Shown: piece by piece, positions 7,533 to 14,945 of the stretch | Layout of the letters: every line of letters begins with the position of its first letter | How positions within the stretch are numbered: the stretch's first letter is position 1 | Origin: Treponema sp. | GTDB lineage: Bacteria > Spirochaetota > Spirochaetia > Treponematales > Breznakiellaceae | Assembly: GCA_031255875.1 (NCBI GenBank) | Contig: JAIRRR010000163.1 | Span: 1 to 21,222 of the forward strand | DNA: 21,222 bases | Reading direction: 5' to 3' | Program-made: the position numbers and the translations under genes | Notes under the pieces: model-generated | The model's database searches: none | What the model was told of the DNA's origin: nothing | The model's input: only the letters and a program-made list of their open reading frames with translations

Positions 7533-9089
7533 ATGGGCGATTCAATACTGGCGGATAATGAGCGGAAACGGCTGGATTTGGGCCTGCCCTGGCTGCTCTG
7601 TTTTGCCATGTTTACCGCCTGGCAGGTTGGGGTATTCAGCTATTCCGGCACGGCCCTGGCGGTGGTGGGCCGGCTGCCGCTGGGCATGGACAGCGGAAAC
7701 CTGATGCCCCTTATTGTGGCCGGGTACCTTATTTCCATCGCCTATATGGTGATTTTCCCCCGGCATATTGTGCGGGCTGAACGGGTTTTGGCCAGCCTGG
7801 CGCTTGCCTCGGCGGCGGCGCTTTATCTGCCGTTTCCCTCCCTGTGGCTAACCATGTTCTTTCTGATACAACTCCTCTGCTGTTGTGTGATGATCGGCTT
7901 TGAAACCGCCCTCATAGTCGGCCTTTTCAGTGACCGGTGCGCGGTTAAACATTTGTTTGCCGCCTACGGCCTTATTTTTATCATAGCGGCCTTCATGCAG
8001 AACCAGTTTTTTGAAGTACCCTACGGGGCGTTCAAAATCTTCAATGTAGTTGCCCTTGTTTTGCAGCTTGCCTTTTATTGGAAGCTGCCGGCAAGGGCGT
8101 GGCCGGAGTATGTACGGAAAGGGGCGGGTTTAGTCTGCCCCCGGCGGCTGTTCGCGGGGCTTTTTGCCCTGTGCTTTTTGGGCAATATCATGTTTTCCTT
8201 CGGCATTTCAGCGGCGGAAGGGGTGGAACACGGCGTCTTTGTTTTTTATATGTCGTTCTCCGCGCTCGCCGTCGGGGGGTATGGCCTGCTGCGGCGTTTC
8301 CGCCTTTCGCCCCTCCGCATTGTTTTCATTTCGGTAGTAGTTTCTGTGGCGGGTTTCATTCTCGCTATTGTGTCACTCTACGTTCCCGCCCTGGCACTGC
8401 CGGCCTGCGCACTCCTTGGCCCCGGCTGCGCCGCCTGTTTTTTGACCTCCTATTACGGACTGGTGATGACCAAACGCTACCCTTCACGGTTCATTTCTCC
8501 GGTGATGATCGGAATCTCCTTTGCGGCTTCGGTACTGATTCTGGGCGCGTTGATTGAAGCCTTCCGTGACAATACCAGCCTGCTCTACACGGTGTATCTC
8601 GCCATTGCCGTTGCGCTGGCGGTGCTGTATCTGGCGGTGGAACCGTATCTTTTGTATTCCTTCCGGGGCAGGCGCCTTATCAGCGAGGAAAGGATTGTGG
8701 AAATCGCCGGGCAGGAGGAAGGCGAAAACGGGAACGCCCCATTGTCTTATGCTGAAACAAAACCTGCCGCACCGGCCCCGGCGGAATTGCCATTGGCAGA
8801 ACCGGCATTAACGGAACCGTTGATAGCAAAGCCGTCTCTGACGAATCCGTCTCTGACGGCCCGGCAGCGCGGCCTTACCGTCAGCGCCCTGGACAGGCTC
8901 TCATCCCGGGAACTGGCCATTGCGGAAATGATGATGCAGGGTTTCAGGTACGAGGATATTTGCAAACGGCTCAAGATCAAAAAAAACACGGCTTACTGGT
9001 ATCGCAACCAATTGTTTGACAAGCTGCAAATAAGATCGGTGCGGGAGATGATCGCCCTGGCGGAGAAACAGGGCCGGGATGGAGAGTAG
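7533..9089 (+). CDS. Polytopic membrane protein with LuxR-type HTH domain (membrane-bound transcriptional regulator)
   Basis: About 518 residues. The N-terminal 390 or so form a run of about 12 hydrophobic helices, MFS-like in layout (for example LPWLLCFAMFTAWQVGVF, LTMFFLIQLLCCCVMIGF). Then comes a cytoplasmic linker with a Pro-x-Leu-Thr pentapeptide repeat and a C-terminal LuxR/GerE helix-turn-helix (about residues 456-515: LSSRELAIAEMMMQGF, then YEDICKRLKIKKNTAYWYRNQL). It should bind DNA while membrane-anchored and respond to a membrane or small-molecule signal. ATG 7533 is preferred because GGAG lies 7 nt upstream; the in-frame ATG 7494 has GGAG only one base away. It diverges from the DUF1566/barrel/FecR operon, the obvious candidate target. 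No receiver domain is present. Confidence 0.85.
   Translation: MGDSILADNERKRLDLGLPWLLCFAMFTAWQVGVFSYSGTALAVVGRLPLGMDSGNLMPLIVAGYLISIAYMVIFPRHIVRAERVLASLALASAAALYLPFPSLWLTMFFLIQLLCCCVMIGFETALIVGLFSDRCAVKHLFAAYGLIFIIAAFMQNQFFEVPYGAFKIFNVVALVLQLAFYWKLPARAWPEYVRKGAGLVCPRRLFAGLFALCFLGNIMFSFGISAAEGVEHGVFVFYMSFSALAVGGYGLLRRFRLSPLRIVFISVVVSVAGFILAIVSLYVPALALPACALLGPGCAACFLTSYYGLVMTKRYPSRFISPVMIGISFAASVLILGALIEAFRDNTSLLYTVYLAIAVALAVLYLAVEPYLLYSFRGRRLISEERIVEIAGQEEGENGNAPLSYAETKPAAPAPAELPLAEPALTEPLIAKPSLTNPSLTARQRGLTVSALDRLSSRELAIAEMMMQGFRYEDICKRLKIKKNTAYWYRNQLFDKLQIRSVREMIALAEKQGRDGE
8790..8861 (+). repeat. 15-bp tandem repeat encoding a PxLTx linker in the LuxR-type protein
   Basis: One 12-bp unit is followed by four 15-bp units, each beginning CCA/CCG: PLAE, PALTE, PLIAK, PSLTN, PSLTA. 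The last two units are almost identical (CCGTCTCTGACG followed by AAT or GCC), suggesting recent slippage. The linker joins the membrane part to the DNA-binding domain, so unit number would change tether length. Confidence 0.75.
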
Positions 9090-9189
9090 CGGTTTTCATG
9101 GGCGGTTATGCGGGTGATACCGCCGCTTTCCGCCGGATGGCGGGGAGGCCGGGTCACTCCCAAAGACCGCCCGGTTTAAGAAAACCGCG

Positions 9190-9218
9190 TTTACAAGGCG
9201 GCGGTTCACGGCTATACT
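9190..9218 (+). promoter_or_regulatory. Sigma-70-type promoter of the Lhr helicase gene (leaderless)
   Basis: TTTACA (9190-9195), 17-bp spacer, TATACT (9213-9218). The expected transcription start, about 7 nt past the -10, falls on the A of the ATG at 9225, leaving no 5' leader. No Shine-Dalgarno is present within 20 nt of the ATG. The rest of the 135-bp gap after the LuxR-type gene holds two modest hairpins (9130-9143 and 9149-9174) without T-runs. Confidence 0.65.
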
Positions 9219-9224
9219 TTCCCC

Positions 9225-12200
9225 ATGTTTCCCCCGAGCTTTCACCCGCTGGTCCGCTCATGGTTTGCCGAAACTTACGGCAGGCCCACGGCGGTGCAGG
9301 AGGAAGCCTGGCCGCTGATTGCCGCAGGGGAAAACGTGCTTGCCATAGCGCCCACCGGAAGCGGCAAGACGCTTACCGCCTTTCTCTCCGCGATTTCCCG
9401 CTTTATCGACAAAACCTACGACGCCGCCGGCCTTGCGGTCCTTTACGTGTCCCCGCTCAAGGCCCTGAACGAGGACATCAGGCGGAATATCCTGGAACCC
9501 CTCCGCTCCCTGAAAAATTACTTCGGCCTTGCCGGAGAGCCCTTTCCCGGCATCAGGGTGGAGACCCGTTCCGGCGACACCCCGGAATCCCAGAGGCGGC
9601 GTTTCCTCGCCGCGCCGCCTTCCATTCTGGCGGTGACTCCTGAAAGCCTCGCCATACTGCTGCTCAACCCCCGGGGAAGGGAGGCGCTGTCAAAGGTAAA
9701 GTACCTTATCATTGACGAAATCCATTCCGTGCTTGCCGGAAAGCGCGGCGCCTTCCTCTCCTGCCAGATCGACCGGCTTTCCCTTGTTGCCGGGGAATTC
9801 CAGCGAACCGCGCTTTCCGCCACGGTAAAGCCCGAAAGCGCCGCGGCGGAATTCGCGGGCGGCCTTGGGCGCACGGTACGGATCGTGTCGCCAAAAATCG
9901 AAAAAAAGATTGAATTGCTGGTGGAGTTCCCGCCTGAACCGCCCGGGCCGCCCGTCCCCGCCGGGGAAAACGGGGCAAGGCCGCCCCATTACGGAAAGCG
10001 CTACGCCGCCCTGGCAGAGGCCGCGCTGGAGAGGCTCGGCTTTGACGGGGAGCGCTGCCGGCGCACCGTCCTGGTGTTCACCGATTCCCGCCAGCGGGCG
10101 GAACGCATAGCCCTGCTCATCAACAAACGCGCGGAGGAGCTGGCGGCGCAGAAAACAAACCGGCCGCTGTCCGGGCAAGTCGCCTTTGCCCACCACGGCT
10201 CCCTTTCCCGGGAAGTCCGGTACGCGGTAGAACAGCGCCTTGCCGGGGGCCGGCTCTCCTGTGTGGTCGCCACCAGTTCCCTGGAATTGGGAATCGACAT
10301 AGGCAGCGTGGACGAGGTTATCCTTGCCGGATGCCCCGGCTCGGCGGCGTCGGCCCTGCAACGTATCGGCCGATCGGGGCACGGGGTCGGCCGCGTCTCG
10401 CGGGGGGTCGTCATCCCTTTCCACGGGATGGACCTGGTTACGGCGGCGGCCCTTTCCGGGGCGGCCGGGGAACGGGAAATCGAGGAAAGCCGCCCGATCG
10501 AAAACCCCCTGGACGTACTTTCGCAGGTGATTCTGGAACTGTGCGCGGAAAAGGAACAGGGGGGGAACCGGCATGCCGACGAACTCTACGAAACCCTCCG
10601 GGGTTTTTATACTTTCAAAACGCTCCCCCGCGCTTCTTTTGACACGGTAATAACGATGCTGTCGGGGTATTACGGCGGGGACCGCATCCGGGAGCTCAGG
10701 GGGAGGCTCTACTTTGACCGCGCGAGCGGGGAGCTTTCCGCAGTGAAGGGCCTTTTGCAGACGCTCTACACCGCAGGCGGGGTGATCGCCAACCGGGGCT
10801 ATTTTTCCCTGCGCCTGGGGGACGGGACAAAGATCGGGGAACTGGACGAGGAATTCGTCTGGGAGCGGCGCATAGGCGACAGCTTCGAATTCGGCTCAAG
10901 ATCCTGGACTATCAGCGCTATAGGCAGCGAGGCGGTGACGGTTATCCCCTCTGCGAAACGATCGGAATTCGCCCCCTTTTACCATGCCGACGCGGTGTTC
11001 CGCAGCCCCGTGCTGTCGCGCCGTATTCTGGAACTGTTCTCCGCCTTCGGCAACGGGAACGCCGCATCCTTCCCCTCTTTCTCGGAAGCCGCCGCGCGGG
11101 AACTGTCGGCCTTTATCACGAACCAGGCGCGGGCGCAGGGCGGCGTCCCCCTGCCCGGCCCCTGCCATATCCCGGTCGAAATTATCGACGACCCCTCCCG
11201 GACCGATGTGTACCGTATCGTTTTTCACAGTTTCCGCGGCGGCGCCGTAAACCACCCCTTCGCCATGGCCCTCTCCCGGTATCTGGAAGACCGTGCCGGG
11301 GTGCGGGTGGAAACCATAGCCGATGACAACGCGGTGCTGCTGTTCCTGCCCCGGCTTGCGGGGGAGGCGCCGGAAGAGCTTATAAGCCAAAGCATACCCG
11401 CCATAAGCGGGGCGGACGGCCGGAAACTGTTCCAAAGGCACCTTGAGGCTTCGGGAATTTTCGGGGCGGCGTTCCGGGAGGCGGCCGAGCGATCCATCGT
11501 CCTAACGCGAACGGCTTTTGGCAAACGCACCCCGCTCTGGTTCACCCGGCAGCGATCCAAGCGGCTCTTCGACGCGGTCTCCGGTTTTGACGACTTCCCG
11601 CTGACCGCCGAGGCCTGGCGGAGCTGCCTTAAGGACCGTTTCGATCTTCCCGGCTTTGCCGCGCTGGTAAAAGACATCGCCTCGGGAACAGTAAAGCTGT
11701 CGTTCTTCCGCACCCGCTTCCCCACGCCCTTTTCCCGCGAGCAAATATGGAAGGACACGAGCGCCCACATGTACGAATACGACGAGCGCCCGGATCTCAG
11801 GACGGCGGGTTCCGCAGGCAGGACGGCCCTGGCGGACCAAATTATCAGGGAGGCGCTGGAAAAACCGGAGGCCCGCCCGATCCTGCCGGCCGCTCTGGAG
11901 GCGGACTTCCGGGCGCGGCTGAAACGGGAGCTTCCCGGCTGGGCGCCCCCGGACGCCCTTTCCCTGAGCGAATGGGTGCGCGAGCGTGTCGCCGTCCCGC
12001 TTGACGAATGGGAAAGCCTGCTGGCCTTCATTCCGGAAGATCTCAGGGAAACGCTGCGGGCGGACCCGGCCCTGGGCGGCAGGATACTGCCGGTACAAAG
12101 GGAGGGGGCGGAAATTGAGGCCGTGGTACACCGGGACCTCGCGGAAACCTGGAAGGCGGACGCCGCCTGCTTGCTCGGCCCCTGGCTCCGTTTCCAGGGG

Positions 12201-13670
12201 CCGGTCGCCCCGGCCAGAATCGGCGCGGTTTTCGGGACGGGCCGGGCGGAGACTGAAGGCGCGATCCGCGCCCTTTGTGAATCGGGCGTTCTTGTCCGGG
12301 ATGTCCGCGTCGCCGGAATGGAAACGGCGCTGGTATGCGACCGGGAAAACCTTGAAATACTGCTGCGCCTGTCGCGCAAAAAGAGCCGCCCGCAGATAGC
12401 CGAAAGGCCGGTATCCGTCCTTGTCCCGTTCCTGGCAAGGCGGCAGGGCATTCTGATCCGGGACGAGGCCGCAGCCGCCCGCCCGGAGTCCGGAGCAGGC
12501 TGTGCGCCCTGGGAAAAATTGCAGGGCTATGCCGCGCAGATCTTGCTTTGGGAGCGGGACATATTCCCGTGCCGGGCGGCGGGTTACAGCCCGGAAACAA
12601 CCGACCGGGAAATCGCGGCGGGAAGGCTTTTCTGGTACGGGGCGGGCCACGGGCGGGCCGCATTCTCCGCCCCCGCCTCCGCGGATCTGGTTTTGCCCGA
12701 AAGAAGCGGCGAGGAAGATCTGCCGGAACTGTTCCTGGCCCACCGCGCCTTCTTCGAGCGGGAGCGGGACTTCTGGGAGATCAAGGAAGAACTGGGCCTT
12801 GACACCCGGTCCTGCGCGGAGGCTCTCTGGGGCCTTGCCTGGCAGGGCCTCCTTTCCTCGGATACCTGGGAAAGCGTCCGCCGTTTTGCCGAACAGGGCG
12901 CGGCCCCCAAAAGCCTGAAGGAAGAGGCCGCCCCGCCGCCCCTGGGCCGCCTTCCCCGGGGTTTCGGCGGCCGCGTGCCCCGGGCGCTCAAGGACCGCTG
13001 GCGCGGGGGGCCGCCCGTTCCCGGCAAGTGGTTCTCCCTTGAACCGGACAGCGATTTTGCCGGGGGCGATTCCCTGGACGAGGAAAACCTGGACCGCGAA
13101 CGGATCAGGCTGCTCCTCGGGCGCTGGGGGGTCCTTGCCCGGCCCCTTCTGGAACGGGAAGCGCCCTGCCTTTCCTGGGCAAAGCTGCTCCCCGCCATGC
13201 GGCGCATGGAACTGGCCGGGGAACTCTGCTCCGGGCGTTTTTTCGCGGGCCTGAACTCGCTCCAGTTTGCCGCGCCCGGAATCGAACAGGAGCTGGCCGC
13301 TGCGGAAAACGAGGAGGGCGTCTACTGGATGAACGCCTGCGACCCCGCAAGCCCTGCCGGGATTGAACTGGAAGGCCTCCCCTTCGCCCTCCCCTCCCGG
13401 CTTCCGGGCAGCCGCGTCTGTTTCCGGGGCAGAACCCCCGTATGCGTTTCAACCAAAAACAGCCGCGAAATTGAAACCTTCTTCCCCCCGGAAGACCCCG
13501 GCGCGGCCCGGATCCTGGCCTTCCTCCTTCCCCCGCAGGGGACGCCGCCATCGTCCCGGAAGACCGTTGTCGGGCAGATAAACGGCGTCTCCGCCTCCCG
13601 CTCCCCCTACGCCGAAGCCCTGAAGGGCCTCGGCTTCCTTCCCGACCGGGACAGGCTTATCCTCTGGTAA
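9225..13670 (+). CDS. lhr: Lhr-family ATP-dependent helicase
   Basis: Superfamily 2 DNA (or RNA-DNA) helicase with a role in DNA repair in characterised relatives. At 1481 residues it is full-length like E. coli Lhr (about 1540), not the short Lhr-Core form. Visible motifs: Q25 with Walker A APTGSGKT (42-49), DEIH (164-167), SAT (about 198), LVFTDSRQRAERIA, SSLELGIDIG, and QRIGRSGHGVG (from about 379). The long C-terminal part keeps Lhr landmarks such as EALWGLAWQGLLSSDTW, a PGKW segment before a disordered stretch, LLGRWGVLARPLL and FFAGLNSLQFAAPG. The start is the only plausible one, as MFPPSFHPLVRSWF matches the family's usual beginning. It has no Shine-Dalgarno and the promoter implies a leaderless mRNA. 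It stands alone, convergent with the DUF192 gene 36 bp away. Confidence 0.93.
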   Translation: MFPPSFHPLVRSWFAETYGRPTAVQEEAWPLIAAGENVLAIAPTGSGKTLTAFLSAISRFIDKTYDAAGLAVLYVSPLKALNEDIRRNILEPLRSLKNYFGLAGEPFPGIRVETRSGDTPESQRRRFLAAPPSILAVTPESLAILLLNPRGREALSKVKYLIIDEIHSVLAGKRGAFLSCQIDRLSLVAGEFQRTALSATVKPESAAAEFAGGLGRTVRIVSPKIEKKIELLVEFPPEPPGPPVPAGENGARPPHYGKRYAALAEAALERLGFDGERCRRTVLVFTDSRQRAERIALLINKRAEELAAQKTNRPLSGQVAFAHHGSLSREVRYAVEQRLAGGRLSCVVATSSLELGIDIGSVDEVILAGCPGSAASALQRIGRSGHGVGRVSRGVVIPFHGMDLVTAAALSGAAGEREIEESRPIENPLDVLSQVILELCAEKEQGGNRHADELYETLRGFYTFKTLPRASFDTVITMLSGYYGGDRIRELRGRLYFDRASGELSAVKGLLQTLYTAGGVIANRGYFSLRLGDGTKIGELDEEFVWERRIGDSFEFGSRSWTISAIGSEAVTVIPSAKRSEFAPFYHADAVFRSPVLSRRILELFSAFGNGNAASFPSFSEAAARELSAFITNQARAQGGVPLPGPCHIPVEIIDDPSRTDVYRIVFHSFRGGAVNHPFAMALSRYLEDRAGVRVETIADDNAVLLFLPRLAGEAPEELISQSIPAISGADGRKLFQRHLEASGIFGAAFREAAERSIVLTRTAFGKRTPLWFTRQRSKRLFDAVSGFDDFPLTAEAWRSCLKDRFDLPGFAALVKDIASGTVKLSFFRTRFPTPFSREQIWKDTSAHMYEYDERPDLRTAGSAGRTALADQIIREALEKPEARPILPAALEADFRARLKRELPGWAPPDALSLSEWVRERVAVPLDEWESLLAFIPEDLRETLRADPALGGRILPVQREGAEIEAVVHRDLAETWKADAACLLGPWLRFQGPVAPARIGAVFGTGRAETEGAIRALCESGVLVRDVRVAGMETALVCDRENLEILLRLSRKKSRPQIAERPVSVLVPFLARRQGILIRDEAAAARPESGAGCAPWEKLQGYAAQILLWERDIFPCRAAGYSPETTDREIAAGRLFWYGAGHGRAAFSAPASADLVLPERSGEEDLPELFLAHRAFFERERDFWEIKEELGLDTRSCAEALWGLAWQGLLSSDTWESVRRFAEQGAAPKSLKEEAAPPPLGRLPRGFGGRVPRALKDRWRGGPPVPGKWFSLEPDSDFAGGDSLDEENLDRERIRLLLGRWGVLARPLLEREAPCLSWAKLLPAMRRMELAGELCSGRFFAGLNSLQFAAPGIEQELAAAENEEGVYWMNACDPASPAGIELEGLPFALPSRLPGSRVCFRGRTPVCVSTKNSREIETFFPPEDPGAARILAFLLPPQGTPPSSRKTVVGQINGVSASRSPYAEALKGLGFLPDRDRLILW

Positions 13671-13706
13671 ATTCGGCGGCGGAAGCATTGCCCCGCGCCG
13701 CACCCG

Positions 13707-14204
13707 CTATTCTTCCCTAGGGCTTTCAAGCGGGGCAAGCACAAGCGTATCCCCGGGCTTGATCCCGGCCCTGCCGAACCAGCCCTGGGGTACTTCCAGG
13801 GCGTAGCGGGCGGAGCGGCTTGAGCGCACGGGCGCCAGATCCCGGGGCTTCATGTCGTGGATTTCGAGTATGCGGCCGTTGTAGGAGATGTAGGCGATGG
13901 AAAGGGGGACAAGGGTGTCCTTCATCCAGAAGGAGAGAGTCTGGTCCTTTTCAAAAACAAAGAGCATCCCCTCCCCGTCCGCGAGCGATTCGCGGAACAT
14001 AAGCCCTGTTTCCCGTTCCGCGTCGCTACGGGCGATTTCCGCGAGCACGGCGGCAGATCCCCCGCCCGCGCGTTCAATGGTAAGGGCCAGGGCCGGAAGT
14101 TTCTGCGGCCTGTTTCCCCGGGCGGCGCAGCCCGAATTCCCGGCCAGGAACAGGAGGCACAGGCAGAAAACGCCCGGACTCAGGCGGGGCCGGCTAAAAA
14201 TCAT
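13707..14204 (-). CDS. DUF192-family lipoprotein
   Basis: A 165-residue precursor. The signal peptide ends in LFLAGNSGC, a spirochaete-style lipobox, so the protein is probably lipidated. The mature part is a DUF192 domain over nearly its whole length: ETGLMFRESL, GMLFVFEKDQTLSFWMKDTLVPLSIAYI, RYALEVPQGWFGRAGIKPGDTL. DUF192 proteins are small exported or membrane-attached beta proteins of unknown biochemical role. The start ATG 14204 overlaps the upstream stop by 11 bp and has AGGA 8 nt before it. An earlier in-frame start (14270) would bury the signal peptide behind 22 extra residues and is rejected. Probably translationally coupled to the upstream gene. Confidence 0.88.
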   Translation of the reverse strand: MIFSRPRLSPGVFCLCLLFLAGNSGCAARGNRPQKLPALALTIERAGGGSAAVLAEIARSDAERETGLMFRESLADGEGMLFVFEKDQTLSFWMKDTLVPLSIAYISYNGRILEIHDMKPRDLAPVRSSRSARYALEVPQGWFGRAGIKPGDTLVLAPLESPREE

Positions 14205-14763
14205 CGAGGAATTCCTGCCTCCGCAAAAGTTCCGCGGAACCGGCTGTTTCGGATTCGGATACAATTTCATTGAAAACCTGTTTGTCGAGGTACTTTACCG
14301 TAAGGGGCCGCTCGATGGCTACCCTTACCGTGTCCGATTCCCAGACGGCCTCCCGGGGGCTGAGCGCGGCAGGCTCCCCGTATTTTTTTACAAAGGAAGT
14401 GTACACCGAATAATGGTCCACCAGGCTTGTGTCCAGGTTAAAGGCCATGATAAAGAGCTTCCCGTCCCTGAGCTGGAAAAAGGCCCGGCGGATAAAGGAA
14501 AAGCCCGTTGTCTCTATGAGGCTCTGGTCCCGGTTCGGCAGGAAAGACACGTCCCGGTCCCCCCGGAAATTGAAAAGCCCGTCTTCCTGAAGGGCCGATT
14601 TCAGGGCGTCAAGGTCCATGCCAAGGCCGAATTCCCGGAAACTTGCCGGAGGGCCCGCCTCCGCAGCGGGAGCGCTGCCGGCAGGGGCCTCGGCATCCTG
14701 GGCGGTGAGCGGGGACGGGAAAAGCAGGGCGCACATAAAAAACGCCGGAAAAAACAAACGCAT
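14194..14763 (-). CDS. Exported protein of unknown function, probably conserved in treponemes
   Basis: A 189-residue protein with a signal peptide (MRLFFPAFFMCALLFPSPLTAQ) and a low-complexity Ala/Pro/Glu stretch. The folded domain begins at FREFGLGMDLDALKSAL, which resembles the 'LGMsldevk' opening of small periplasmic proteins. It continues with FIRRAFFQLRDGKLFIMAF, HYSVYTSFVKKYGEP and VAIERPLTVKYLD. I do not recognise a named family. ATG 14763 is chosen over the in-frame TTG 14769 because GGGA lies 7 nt before it. That GGGA is at the edge of the GC-rich repeat copy 2, so the repeat contributes to or replaced the native leader. The DUF192 lipoprotein overlaps its end. Confidence 0.8.
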   Translation of the reverse strand: MRLFFPAFFMCALLFPSPLTAQDAEAPAGSAPAAEAGPPASFREFGLGMDLDALKSALQEDGLFNFRGDRDVSFLPNRDQSLIETTGFSFIRRAFFQLRDGKLFIMAFNLDTSLVDHYSVYTSFVKKYGEPAALSPREAVWESDTVRVAIERPLTVKYLDKQVFNEIVSESETAGSAELLRRQEFLDDF

Positions 14764-14774
14764 CGGCAAATCCC

Positions 14775-14885
14775 GGGGGGCGTTGCGGGGGGCAAAAAGC
14801 CCGGGGCCGCCGCCCCCCGCAGAGGGGGTAGCCTGGCCGGCCGGAGGGCGGCCAGGCGCAGGGGGAGGCTTCCCCCTCCTGCGCT
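14775..14885 (-). repeat. GC-rich dispersed palindromic repeat, copy 2
   Basis: Inverted relative to copy 1 at 1084-1166. The three shared blocks are at 14857-14876, 14815-14830 and 14776-14791, in the same order when read on the minus strand. This copy is longer because of extra spacer palindromes (GGCCGGCC and CCCGGGC types). Its end block has a larger stem (GCGCAGG...CCCCCTGCGC). Read on the plus strand that stem is followed by TTTTATTAT and looks terminator-like, though no plus-strand gene precedes it. It fills most of the 179-bp gap between the Crp-like gene and the exported-protein gene. Confidence 0.8.
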
Positions 14886-14921
14886 TTTATTATCGGACTA
14901 AACCGGCCGGGCGCTTAGCAT

Positions 14922-14945
14922 TAGCAAACTGCCGGCAGCCTGCTA
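14922..14945 (-). terminator. Hairpin overlapping the stop codon of the Crp-like gene (possible terminator or attenuator)
   Basis: On the minus strand TAGCAGGCTG-CCGG-CAGTTTGCTA forms a 10-bp stem including two G-U pairs; its first three bases are the TAG stop. No T-run follows, so intrinsic termination is uncertain. It may instead stabilise the mRNA end or reduce read-through into the downstream pair of genes. Confidence 0.35.

Noticed and set aside
11225..12743. Two overlapping open frames of about 410 codons antisense to the helicase gene
   Set aside because: Low-complexity Arg/Ser/Ala-rich products inside a well-supported Lhr reading frame.
14857..14890. Plus-strand terminator-like hairpin followed by TTTTATTAT
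   Set aside because: It is part of the dispersed repeat and no plus-strand gene ends upstream; the nearest plus-strand gene stops at 13670.
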